DNA of 13,371 bases, taken from the NCBI GenBank assembly GCA_964472015.1, contig CAYYIP010000030.1:1-13371 (forward strand), in the 5' to 3' direction. Below, in pieces: positions 1-7,691 of this stretch. The position numbers were made by a program, and so were the translations under genes. A model generated the notes under the pieces. It saw only the letters and a program-made list of their open reading frames with translations. It ran no database searches and had not been told where the DNA came from. Position 1 is the first letter of the stretch; each line of letters starts with the position of its first letter. This DNA comes from JAAYTD01 sp964472015 (GTDB taxonomy: Bacteria; Bacteroidota; Ignavibacteria; Kapaibacteriales; UBA2268).

Positions 1-101
1 TAAATTTTAATTAAAAATATATTATTTTAGTATTGATATTATCATATTAATAGTTGGTAATAAATAATAGATTATTTGAGTATTATTGTTTTGTTAAAAA
101 A

Positions 102-1397
102 ATGAAAAAAAAGGTCTGTATACTTACGCTAGGATGCCCCAAAAATATAACTGATACAGAATATGTTATTTCATCACTTCCAAAAGATAATTTTATATTT
201 GTTCAAGATGTTATGAAAGCAAATATAATTTTATTAAATACTTGTGGTTTTATTTCTGCCTCAATAGATGAAAGTTATAATTATATAAAAGTCTTATCAG
301 AGTTAAAACAGAAAAAAACTACTCTTCAGATAATTGTATTTGGATGTTTAGTATCACGGTTTGGTGTAAATAAGTTAAAAAAGAAATTCCCTTTGGTAGA
401 TGCTTTTTATCCTATTTTATCAAGTGGTGAACTATTAAATCATTTTAATACAAAATTAGATTATATAAGACAAACTTTGATAACACCTTTTCATTATTCT
501 TATTTGAAAATTTCTGATGGATGTAATCGTGGATGTGCTTTTTGTACGATTCCACTTATAAAAGGAAAATATAAATCTGTTTCATCTGCACAATTATTAA
601 AAGAAGCAAAATCATTAGTAAAAAAAGGTGTTAAGGAACTTATTCTTATAGGACAAGAAACGACAAATTATGGACAAGATAATTCAAATAAATACGATTT
701 TGTGTCTTTATTGGATGATATATCTAAGATTGAAAATGTGGAGTGGATCCGTATTATGTATACACACCCAAATAGTTTTAATAATAAAATATTAAATTTA
801 ATGAAAAGCAGAAGGAATATTTGTCATTATATAGATATGCCTTTACAACATATTTCAGATAACGTATTAGATAAAATGCAACGTGGGACATCTAGTACAA
901 AAATAAAATACTTAATAAATTCTATTCGAGATACTATACCTAATATAGCAATTCGTTCTACATTTATAGTTGGATATCCTGGTGAAACAGATAAAGATTT
1001 TAATATGTTATATGATTTTTTAGCTGAATATAAATTAAATAGAGTAGGAATATTTAAATATTCTAAAGAAGCTAATACCATTGGTGCAAAATTACCATTA
1101 CAAATTCCTGAAAAAATAAAACAGTTCCGTTTTGATAAGTTGATGCAATTACAACAAAAAATATCATTAGAAAATAATAAAAAATTTATAAAAACTAAAA
1201 TGAAAGTTTTAATTGATGATATTAAGCAAGAGAACAATAAAAAAATTTTAATTGCACGTACTGAATTTGATTGTCCTGAAATTGATAATTCTGTAATAAT
1301 AGATGCGAATAAAAATACAAAAAATAACAGCTATAATATAGGTGATTTTATAGAAGTTAGCATTAAAAAGGCAACAGAATATGATTTATTTGCATAA
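102..1397 (+). CDS. rimO: Ribosomal protein S12 methylthiotransferase RimO
   Basis: Radical-SAM enzyme that adds a methylthio group to the conserved aspartate of ribosomal protein S12, using two [4Fe-4S] clusters; cytoplasmic. The N-terminal methylthiotransferase domain shows its three cluster cysteines at C12 (LGCPKN, the RimO rather than MiaB signature), C48 (NTCGF) and C82 (FGC). The radical-SAM triad CNRGCAFC follows at C141, C145 and C148, and a C-terminal TRAM-like region ends the protein. An in-frame TTG lies 48 bases upstream at 54, but the ATG at 102 is chosen because the family motif then starts about ten residues in and the 431-residue length is typical. No strong ribosome binding site is visible, which is normal for this phylum. 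It is followed by tRNA-Leu, which has its own promoter. The assignment is firm. Confidence 0.95.
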   Translation: MKKKVCILTLGCPKNITDTEYVISSLPKDNFIFVQDVMKANIILLNTCGFISASIDESYNYIKVLSELKQKKTTLQIIVFGCLVSRFGVNKLKKKFPLVDAFYPILSSGELLNHFNTKLDYIRQTLITPFHYSYLKISDGCNRGCAFCTIPLIKGKYKSVSSAQLLKEAKSLVKKGVKELILIGQETTNYGQDNSNKYDFVSLLDDISKIENVEWIRIMYTHPNSFNNKILNLMKSRRNICHYIDMPLQHISDNVLDKMQRGTSSTKIKYLINSIRDTIPNIAIRSTFIVGYPGETDKDFNMLYDFLAEYKLNRVGIFKYSKEANTIGAKLPLQIPEKIKQFRFDKLMQLQQKISLENNKKFIKTKMKVLIDDIKQENNKKILIARTEFDCPEIDNSVIIDANKNTKNNSYNIGDFIEVSIKKATEYDLFA

Positions 1398-1427
1398 AAA
1401 AAACAAGTAAAATAAATTATTATGTTT

Positions 1428-1459
1428 TTTGTTTTATTTGTTAAATTTTATTACTTTTG
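1428..1459 (+). promoter_or_regulatory. Bacteroidota-type promoter for tRNA-Leu
   Basis: TTTG at 1428-1431, a 20-base spacer, then TACTTTTG at 1452-1459, matching the Bacteroidota consensus TTTG-N19/21-TAnnTTTG exactly. Transcription would begin near 1466, about 47 bases before the tRNA. It lies just after the rimO stop, so the tRNA need not depend on rimO transcription. Confidence 0.75.
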
Positions 1460-1512
1460 TAACTCATAATGTATATACATAATTTGTATATGATTATTAA
1501 ATAATTGCGATT

Positions 1513-1595
1513 GCGGAAGTGGCGAAATTGGCAGACGCACCATCTTGAGGGGGTGGCGCCCAACGGGCATACGGGTTCAAGTCCCGTTTTCCGCA
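1513..1595 (+). tRNA. tRNA-Leu(GAG)
   Basis: An 83-base class II tRNA. The acceptor GCGGAAG pairs with TTTCCGC (one G-T pair), with discriminator A. The anticodon stem-loop is CCATC-TTGAGGG-GGTGG with anticodon GAG, the long variable arm is GCCC-AAC-GGGC, and the T-arm is ACGGG-TTCAAGT-CCCGT. CCA is not encoded. It reads CUU/CUC leucine codons. An antisense reading frame over it is spurious. Confidence 0.97.
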
Positions 1596-1596
1596 C

Positions 1597-1636
1597 AAAA
1601 ACAGAACAATTTTTATTTAAATTGTTCTGTTTTTTT
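1597..1636. terminator. Intrinsic terminator, bidirectional
   Basis: A 14-bp perfect stem (1597-1610 with 1621-1634; core ACAGAACAAT / ATTGTTCTGT) with a 10-base loop and T runs on both strands, directly after tRNA-Leu. It can also end - strand transcription arriving from the methyltransferase gene. Confidence 0.85.
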
Positions 1637-1738
1637 ACTATAATCAAAAAGTTAATTTACTAGTCAATTGTAGTCAAATTTTTCATTTTTTCCATTTCGG
1701 ATGTTTTTAGAAATTCTTATTTTATCACTGTTTTTAAT

Positions 1739-2532
1739 TCAATAAAGTTTCTTATTTTTTATTCTACTTATAGATAAATTAAAATATGATGTATCTAATT
1801 CAACACCTATTGCCATTCTTTTTAAATGCCTTGCAACTATTAATGTTGTTGCACTACCTGCAAAAGGATCAAATACTGTATCATCTACATAACTAAACAT
1901 TTTAATACATCTGTATGGTAATTCTTTAGGAAATGGTGCAGGATGTCCTATACGTTTTTTGCTTTCACCGTTAAATGTCCAAATTCCATTTGTCCAAATT
2001 TTAAACTCTTCTGCAGTAATATCTGAAATTTACTACCTTTTGTTTTTTTCCATTCGTCTTTATATAGTATAACAATCAGTTCTACTGGTGCTATAACTAC
2101 AGGTGCAGAGGCAGATTTCCAAGATCCCCACGCAGTACGTTTTGAAATATTTCCTTCATTCCAGATTATAGTACATTTATATTTCCAACCTACCTCTTGT
2201 GCTATATGAGTTAGTACTGAACCTACCGATTGACTTCCTACTTTATTTTTATCTAATGGGATGTTTAAACAAAATCTTGCTTGTGTTTTACTCCATTTAT
2301 AACAATTTAACATCCATTTACGTGAAAATTCTAAATAATCTTCATAACTTAATAAATCATTATTTGAATTATATTCAATTCCTACATTATATGGAGGGGA
2401 AGTAACTATTAAATCAATAAATTCTGTTTCAAATAATTTTTCATATAAAGAGTCTGAATTAATTAATAATATATTTTTATCATTATATAATAAATTATTA
2501 TTAATTATATTTTCATTTATTTTAATATTCAT
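1739..2532 (-). pseudogene. DNA methyltransferase (N6-adenine or N4-cytosine, beta-type motif order), frameshifted
   Basis: SAM-dependent methyltransferase of the DNA methylase N4/N6 family. The first frame (start 2532) carries the catalytic motif IV TSPPYN at residues 44-49 and continues to about residue 169. Homology-like coding then resumes one frame over, from about position 2023: DITAEEFKIWTNGIW, then IGHPAPFPKELP, then the SAM-binding motif I DPFAGSATT, then AIGVELD, ending at a TGA at 1739-1741. Motif IV before motif I is the beta-class order. One base missing in or near the AAATTTC run (2025-2031) explains the break; restoring it would give about 264 residues, a normal length. The unrestored first frame stops at 1948 after a nonsense tail, without the SAM site. 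No restriction endonuclease is nearby, so it would be an orphan methylase. It could be a true pseudogene or a one-base sequence error. Motif I has Ala where Gly is usual (GSGTT). The recognition site cannot be told from sequence. Confidence 0.85.
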
Positions 2533-2643
2533 TTTTGTTTTTATTGTAATTTATAAAAAATAAAACTAATTACTATATTTTTTAATATTAATATAATTTA
2601 AATATAATTTAAAAATAATTATTTATTTTATTATATAAGATTA

Positions 2644-3741
2644 TTATTTTATAGACAAATATAGACCTACTTTTTTATATACCTTACGTAATGTTTTCAT
2701 TGCTACTCTACGAGCTTTTTCTGCACCATATGTTAAAATTTCATCTAACATTTTTTTATTATTTCTGTATTCTAAAAATTTTTCTCTAATAGGACTTATA
2801 TATTTAGCTACTGCCTCTGCTACTACAGGTTTAAAGTCTCCATACCCTTTATTTTCAAATTCTTTTTCTATTTCATCAAAGCTTTTCTTAGTTGTTATAT
2901 GATATAATGTTATTAGATTAGAAATGCCAGGTTTATCAGATGATAATTTTATTTTATTGCCACTATCAGTTACACTTCTTTTTATTTTATTTATTATTTG
3001 TTCATTTGTATCCTCAATAAAAATAATATTTTTTTCATTTTCATCTGATTTAGACATTTTTTTTGTCGGATCCTGTAATGACATTATACGTGCGCCAATT
3101 TTAGGTATATAAGGTTCCGGCAATTTAAATGTATCACTATAATAATGATTAAATCTTTGAGCAATGTTACGTGATAATTCCAAATGTTGTTTTTGATCTT
3201 CACCAACTGGAACTAAGTCTGCTTGATATAATAATATATCTGCAGCTTGTAATACTGGGTACGCAAATAATCCAACATTAATATTGTCACTATGAGTTTT
3301 AGATTTATCTTTAAATTGTGTCATTTTTGAACATTCACCCATACCTGTAAAACAGTGTAAAACCCATGCTAATTGAGTATGTTCAGGGATATGAGATTGT
3401 ACAAATAAAGTACATTTTTCTGGTGATATACCACAGGCTAAATAAATAGCAACAGTATCTAATGTTTGGGAACGTAGTATAGCAGGTGTTTGTCTTACTG
3501 TTATAGAATGTAAATCTGCTATCATATAAAAACAATTATAATCGTCTTGTAACTTTACCCAACTATCTAATGCACCAAATAAATGTCCTATAGTAAGCTT
3601 GCCCGAAGGCTGTATTCCACTTAGAATTGTTTTTTTATTAATTTGCGTGTTATTTTCAGTATTACTATTATTCTCAATATTATCATTATTGATATTTTCA
3701 TTTTTTCTTTCGCTATTATTATCGTTTATCTTTTGTTGCAT
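2644..3741 (-). CDS. trpS: Tryptophanyl-tRNA synthetase TrpS
   Basis: Class I aminoacyl-tRNA synthetase that charges tRNA-Trp with tryptophan at ATP cost; cytoplasmic. Visible motifs: SGIQPSGKLTIGHLFGAL with the HIGH-type signature TIGH at 50-53, GLFAYPVLQAADILLYQ (157-173) and VGEDQKQHLELSR, typical of the TrpRS active site, and the KMSKS loop exactly at 228-232. At 365 residues it is about 35 longer than usual. The excess is a low-complexity Asn/Glu/Lys tail before the point (KKTILSGIQPSG, residue 36) where most family members begin. No other ATG lies in that stretch, so 3741 is the only standard start. The DUF6029-like gene ends 81 bases upstream without a clear terminator, and the methyltransferase starts 111 bases downstream, so the three may be co-transcribed. 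The cognate tRNA-Trp is not in the window. Confidence 0.97.
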   Translation of the reverse strand: MQQKINDNNSERKNENINNDNIENNSNTENNTQINKKTILSGIQPSGKLTIGHLFGALDSWVKLQDDYNCFYMIADLHSITVRQTPAILRSQTLDTVAIYLACGISPEKCTLFVQSHIPEHTQLAWVLHCFTGMGECSKMTQFKDKSKTHSDNINVGLFAYPVLQAADILLYQADLVPVGEDQKQHLELSRNIAQRFNHYYSDTFKLPEPYIPKIGARIMSLQDPTKKMSKSDENEKNIIFIEDTNEQIINKIKRSVTDSGNKIKLSSDKPGISNLITLYHITTKKSFDEIEKEFENKGYGDFKPVVAEAVAKYISPIREKFLEYRNNKKMLDEILTYGAEKARRVAMKTLRKVYKKVGLYLSIK

Positions 3742-3822
3742 ATTTTAATTCTTATTGTTTAATATATAAATTTTATAATTTAAAAATAGTTGATAAAAAA
3801 TAACATTGTTTGTTGGAATTTG

Positions 3823-5514
3823 TTAGAACGAAGTACTTACTGATAAATAGAAACCATTAGAAGCAGGGACTTGTCTACATACTCCACCAACACAAAGAAT
3901 TCCTGTGCGTTGTTTTCCATATCCTAATGAAAATCTTGACGCACCTCTTATGTAAGCAACATTTGCATTTAAATAATGTACTCTTTTTATAGAAGTATCA
4001 TTCCCATAATTCCAATCATCATATATAGAAATAAACCAACTTGGTGAAATAGTAAGTTCTGCCATTAATCCTAGCCAATTCCCATTTATAACATCATGAG
4101 ATGTTATTGCAGAATCTTGCTTTGACCACATATGTTGTAGTTCACCTTTTATTGCATATTTGTCAGATAATTTATAAGTACCATCTACTATAATTATATT
4201 AGCTTTTACTTTCCCAGATGTAGGGATACCCTCATTTTCTAAAATATCTTTATTATATATTAGATTGATAAACGATAATGTTCCTTTAAATTTTTGAGAA
4301 AATTTTCTACTTATGTTTAAATTTATATCTTGGAAATATAAATCATCACCAATTCCCAAAAAAGGTGAGTCATATGTTCTTCCACTTATAGTGTTTACCT
4401 CGGGTTCTATATATGTATTAGTTGTATCAATAGAATGTACTCTTGAATAATTTAATGTTAAATCAGTTCCATATTTGCCACCTATATTGCTGTTTCGGGG
4501 TATCTTATAAGCAATTTCTGCTTGTAATCCTGCTTCGCCATTAAATTTCGTAGCATAAGGATACATAGAAACTAAACGATAAGTATGTTGTTTTGTTAAT
4601 GGCGGAACAAATGATATCATTTGTTGAGTTCCTTGTGCATATCTATCACTACGGAAATCCATATTGTCAATTTTATGTAAATTAAGAGAAGCACTTAATC
4701 CTCTTGTAAAATATGCTGTATTAATTATAAGACCATATCCGGGGTTATAGTTATAATTATTTGTTGCATTTGGGTTATTATATTTATAAGCATATTCTGC
4801 ATCAATATTATAATTTGTTCCTATTACTCCTATCCGGCCAGACCATGCTAATACATTCTCAGGCATTTTTAAGAAAACATCTTTATCAGTTTGAAATGTG
4901 CTTATTATACTTGCACCTGCAAAAATATTTGCAGGTGTATTTAATGAAAATAATTCACTAAATTGTATATTTAAATCTCCACCACGAATAATACCATCAC
5001 TTGTCCCCCAGAAATTACGTTGTTTCCCTATAATTCCTGTTATTGACAATCCTTTTGTTGGATATACTCTAATTCTTGCTCCATTCATTGCATTATCATA
5101 TCCTAAAGCTCGTTCTTCATAGGATCGAAATATTAAACCACTTCCAAATTGTTCATAATAATTACCAGCAGTAATTTCTAAAAAATCTGTACTATAAGAA
5201 ATATATCTAAATGCAATATCTTGCCCTTTATATTTACTATCAATTCCTAATAATGGATTTAAATAATATTCGTATCGCATACCTGCTGTTATATTACCAT
5301 TTGTATAATTTAAATTAAAATATCCATTTGATTGTATTTGCTCTGGAACTTTAGAAGCTTCTATTATACTATCTTGTTTATAAGTTTGCACTTCTATATT
5401 TATATTCCCATTAAAATTCCCTCTATTTAAAAATTGAGCATTAGAATAAATAATAATATTAAAAATACAACTAATTACAATACTAAGTATTAATTTTAGT
5501 AATATATTTTTCAT
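3823..5514 (-). CDS. Outer-membrane beta-barrel protein, DUF6029-like
   Basis: A 563-residue exported protein of unknown role. A signal peptide spans residues 1-26 with cleavage likely at SNA|Q. The rest alternates short amphipathic strands and turns, rich in Asn, Tyr and Gly, and ends FYLSVSTSF with a terminal Phe, as expected for an outer-membrane barrel. The most distinctive stretch is at 115-142 (TAGNYYEQFGSGLIF, then RSYEERALGYDNA), which I recall from the Bacteroidota DUF6029 family; this recognition is from memory. Near the C terminus is a CVGGVC pair (C541, C546) followed by RQVPAS, possibly an extracellular or periplasmic disulfide. It lies upstream of trpS on the same strand and is divergent from the porin gene. 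I saw no matching promoter box upstream. No transport substrate can be inferred. Confidence 0.75.
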   Translation of the reverse strand: MKNILLKLILSIVISCIFNIIIYSNAQFLNRGNFNGNINIEVQTYKQDSIIEASKVPEQIQSNGYFNLNYTNGNITAGMRYEYYLNPLLGIDSKYKGQDIAFRYISYSTDFLEITAGNYYEQFGSGLIFRSYEERALGYDNAMNGARIRVYPTKGLSITGIIGKQRNFWGTSDGIIRGGDLNIQFSELFSLNTPANIFAGASIISTFQTDKDVFLKMPENVLAWSGRIGVIGTNYNIDAEYAYKYNNPNATNNYNYNPGYGLIINTAYFTRGLSASLNLHKIDNMDFRSDRYAQGTQQMISFVPPLTKQHTYRLVSMYPYATKFNGEAGLQAEIAYKIPRNSNIGGKYGTDLTLNYSRVHSIDTTNTYIEPEVNTISGRTYDSPFLGIGDDLYFQDINLNISRKFSQKFKGTLSFINLIYNKDILENEGIPTSGKVKANIIIVDGTYKLSDKYAIKGELQHMWSKQDSAITSHDVINGNWLGLMAELTISPSWFISIYDDWNYGNDTSIKRVHYLNANVAYIRGASRFSLGYGKQRTGILCVGGVCRQVPASNGFYLSVSTSF

Positions 5515-5673
5515 AAAAATAACTTTTATATTTTATAATTAAACAATTTAATCTTTAAAATAAGAATATTTTTTCAATTTATAATTAAAAAATTAGTATT
5601 TTTTATATTTATATCATATAATATTAAATAGAATTATTTATAATAACATATATTAAAGTTTCTAATTTTTTTG

Positions 5674-5681
5674 TATCTTTG
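5674..5681 (+). promoter_or_regulatory. Possible -7 element for the porin gene
   Basis: TATCTTTG matches the Bacteroidota -7 consensus TAnnTTTG, but no TTTG sits at the -33 distance. Start of transcription near 5688 would leave a leader of about 157 bases that includes the 17-bp repeats. Confidence 0.4.
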
Positions 5682-5700
5682 TATTAATAATAAAAAATAG

Positions 5701-5751
5701 TATATTTAGAATATTTTTATATTTAGAATATTTTTATATTTAGAATATTTT
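5701..5751 (+). repeat. Three perfect 17-bp tandem repeats
   Basis: The unit TATATTTAGAATATTTT is repeated three times without a mismatch. The last copy runs into an inverted repeat TTAGAATA-TTT-TATTCTAA (5740-5758). It lies in the leader between the -7 element and the porin start at 5845. Confidence 0.9.
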
Positions 5752-5844
5752 ATTCTAATGAATCTAATTATATAAACATCTAAGATAGATAAATATTTTA
5801 TAAACATAATATTCTGTTAAACAAACTTAAGGTAAAGATTTATA

Positions 5845-6957
5845 ATGAAAAATTATTTATTAATAATTATTGTTACAATAATTACTTTTATGGCAATAAA
5901 AGTTAATGCACAAACTGAAATTAAAATTTTTGGTGGTTTGGATGCTTATTATTTAGCAGATAATGCTAGTATTCAACATAATACTAATAGATTATTTGCA
6001 ATAAAGAATTTATATAAAGATGAATTTTCTTTAAATAATGTGATTTTAGGAACTAGTGCAAAAAGTAATTCTTGGCGTGCTAATCTTGCTTTAGATATGC
6101 AAGAAGGATCGGAAGATGGTTTTTGTGTTATTTTATCTCAAGCTAATCTTGCTTTTGCTCCATTAAAAAATAAAAAATTTTGGATAGAAGGTGGTTTTTT
6201 TGGACATGAAATGCTAAATGTTCCTGGCGAATTTAGATATTATAGTTGGAATAATTATTTTACTTCTTATTCGATAGCGAATTCATTGCATTATATACCT
6301 ATAGGTGAATTAGGTTTTGGTGTTGCTTATGAATTTACTCCTAATACTCGTTTAAATGTAAGAGTTATTAATTCTGGTTATTTTAGAAATGCTTTTGATA
6401 ATAATAAAAGTAAATCTTTATCTGCAAGATTAGATGTTATTGATATTTTTCCAAAATGGAACCTAAGTATTGGTACTTTATGTGGTAACGAAAATTATTT
6501 AAATATGCAAGAAGGATTAAAAACTCTTTCTGCAGTTAATCTTAATGGTAATTTTACTAAAGATTTTGAAAGTATGTTTATTGTTCAAGTTAATTCTTAC
6601 AAAAGCGATTTTAATGATAGTGATGCTAATACAGATTTTGTGTATAGTGCTATAGCACAAATAAGATATCGTCTTACTGATAAAATGAATACGTCAGCAC
6701 GAGTTGCTTTTTCTAGTCGTGATCTTGATAATAAAGATGCTAATATTTCGGGATTGGATGTTGGTATAAATTTAGAGTATAGACCAACTAAATTTTCTTT
6801 TATGAGAATTGAAGGAGGATATCTTGCTATAAATGGCAAAAATGATACTTTGACAAAAGTATTTTTATGTAATGAAAAACCTTCTAATTCACGTTTACAT
6901 CTTGCTATATCAGGTGGTGTTTACTTTGATATTTATAGTAGTTTAAACGACTTATAA
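5845..6957 (+). CDS. Outer-membrane porin, BBP2-like
   Basis: A 370-residue predicted outer-membrane beta-barrel. The signal peptide is residues 1-22 (cleavage VNA|Q). The mature start, FGGLDAYYLAD, followed some 20-40 residues on by DEFSLNNVILG and then WRANLALDMQEG, resembles the putative beta-barrel porin 2 (BBP2, OmpL-like) family, in which an N-terminal strand with aromatic residues is followed by a short His/Asn-containing segment and an N-x-x-L strand. Alternating strand patterns continue to the end (LHLAISGGVYFDI). The C terminus, SSLNDL, lacks the usual terminal aromatic residue. It is the first of three same-strand envelope genes, with the His-rich membrane protein starting 49 bases after its stop. 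The likely role is passive solute entry supporting the receptor downstream; the substrate is unknown. Family assignment is from memory, without a search. Confidence 0.7.
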   Translation: MKNYLLIIIVTIITFMAIKVNAQTEIKIFGGLDAYYLADNASIQHNTNRLFAIKNLYKDEFSLNNVILGTSAKSNSWRANLALDMQEGSEDGFCVILSQANLAFAPLKNKKFWIEGGFFGHEMLNVPGEFRYYSWNNYFTSYSIANSLHYIPIGELGFGVAYEFTPNTRLNVRVINSGYFRNAFDNNKSKSLSARLDVIDIFPKWNLSIGTLCGNENYLNMQEGLKTLSAVNLNGNFTKDFESMFIVQVNSYKSDFNDSDANTDFVYSAIAQIRYRLTDKMNTSARVAFSSRDLDNKDANISGLDVGINLEYRPTKFSFMRIEGGYLAINGKNDTLTKVFLCNEKPSNSRLHLAISGGVYFDIYSSLNDL

Positions 6958-7006
6958 CATTATATATTAAAAAATGTTTTATAAAAAAGGAAAGAATTAA
7001 AAAGTA

Positions 7007-7432
7007 ATGTGTATTTCTCTTTATAAAAAAAGAAAACATAAAGTTATAGCTGCTTTGCTTATATTTTTATTCCTGGCATATTATGTAGTAGTATCGCTTT
7101 TTATACATACACATATTATAAATGGAGTAAGGATAGTACATATGCATTTTGCAAAAGACTCTTTTTCATATAATATTTTTAATTCTATTAATTATACTAA
7201 TGATATAAATAATATTGTCAATGATACTAATACTAATAAAGAACCTATACATGAACATAGTATGTTAGACTTTTTTCAATTATATTATTTTGTTATGTAT
7301 AGTATATTATTTTTTGTATCATTATACTTTCTATTAAAATTATTTAATCCTTCCAGACAAAAAGTACATAGATTATTTTTTATAATTTGTGATTTCCTAC
7401 TTGGTCATAGAATTTTTGTTCGCGCACCTTAA
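7007..7432 (+). CDS. Small membrane protein with three His-x-His motifs
   Basis: A 141-residue protein with a positively charged N terminus (KKRKHK), one hydrophobic helix at about 13-33, a loop of about 60 residues, a second helix at about 93-112, and a basic C-terminal tail ending VRAP. The loop holds HTH (34-36), HMH (45-47) and HEH (82-84); by the positive-inside rule it faces the periplasm. I recall Bacteroidota proteins of this shape, with paired histidines and an RAP or RAPP end, encoded just before TonB-dependent receptors, but cannot name a characterised one. Paired histidines at the membrane suggest metal binding; that is inference. It is probably co-transcribed with the porin (49-base gap, no clear terminator) and lies 259 bases before the receptor. 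The purine-rich GGAAAG upstream may help initiation. Confidence 0.65.
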   Translation: MCISLYKKRKHKVIAALLIFLFLAYYVVVSLFIHTHIINGVRIVHMHFAKDSFSYNIFNSINYTNDINNIVNDTNTNKEPIHEHSMLDFFQLYYFVMYSILFFVSLYFLLKLFNPSRQKVHRLFFIICDFLLGHRIFVRAP

Positions 7433-7521
7433 TTTCATTTAGTCATTAAAAATAATATTTTATTAATAATTATTAAGCACTTGACTTATAATATAATTAG
7501 TAAGACAATATAGAAATATAA

Positions 7522-7548
7522 TTTATTTATAATTAAATTATAAATAAA
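7522..7548. repeat. 27-bp perfect palindrome upstream of the TonB receptor
   Basis: The 13-base arm TTTATTTATAATT, a single central A, then its exact reverse complement. It could be an operator for a dimeric regulator or a transcript hairpin. All-AT composition makes chance matches more likely. Confidence 0.6.
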
Positions 7549-7555
7549 CTATAGA

Positions 7556-7585
7556 TATACTTTTATTTATACATATAAAAGTATA
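7556..7585. repeat. Inverted repeat, 11-bp arms
   Basis: TATACTTTTAT (7556-7566) pairs perfectly with ATAAAAGTATA (7575-7585) across an 8-base loop. Just beyond, a third hairpin pairs ATTATATC (7615-7622) with GATATAAT (7631-7638). All lie in the 259-base spacer before the receptor. There is no T run typical of a terminator. Confidence 0.5.
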
Positions 7586-7691
7586 ATATAAATATAATAG
7601 TAAATATAAAAATAATTATATCTTATATTAGATATAATATAGATTATATTTTAAAATTTTTATTTAAATCTTTAAACTAAATGAAATAATT

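Larger units (their letters stand above)
5515..5844. other. Divergent intergenic spacer
   Basis: 330 bases of almost pure A+T between two divergent outer-membrane genes. It holds a promoter-like element for the rightward porin and a tandem repeat (both listed separately). No reading frame, tRNA or GC-rich hairpin is seen, and no promoter match for the leftward gene. Confidence 0.6.

Noticed and set aside
54..101. TTG start extending rimO by 16 residues
   Set aside because: The extension is not family-like and the ATG at 102 gives the expected N terminus.
827..1237. 136-codon frame on - inside rimO
   Set aside because: Lies wholly within the firmly identified rimO and has no recognisable features; a shadow frame.
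1398..1440. A-rich then T-rich stretch after rimO as a terminator
   Set aside because: The two halves do not pair in a continuous stem; low-complexity sequence only.
1441..1647. 68-codon frame on - over tRNA-Leu with RKTGLEPVCPLGATPSR
   Set aside because: A well-known false protein produced by the antisense of tRNA genes; the tRNA fold is complete.
4761..5122. Two + strand frames inside the DUF6029-like gene
   Set aside because: Antisense to a long gene with a signal peptide and barrel pattern; no support of their own.
7481..7509. TTGACT followed by GACAAT as a sigma70 -35/-10 pair before the receptor
   Set aside because: The -10 is poor and this phylum rarely uses that consensus; no TAnnTTTG box is present.
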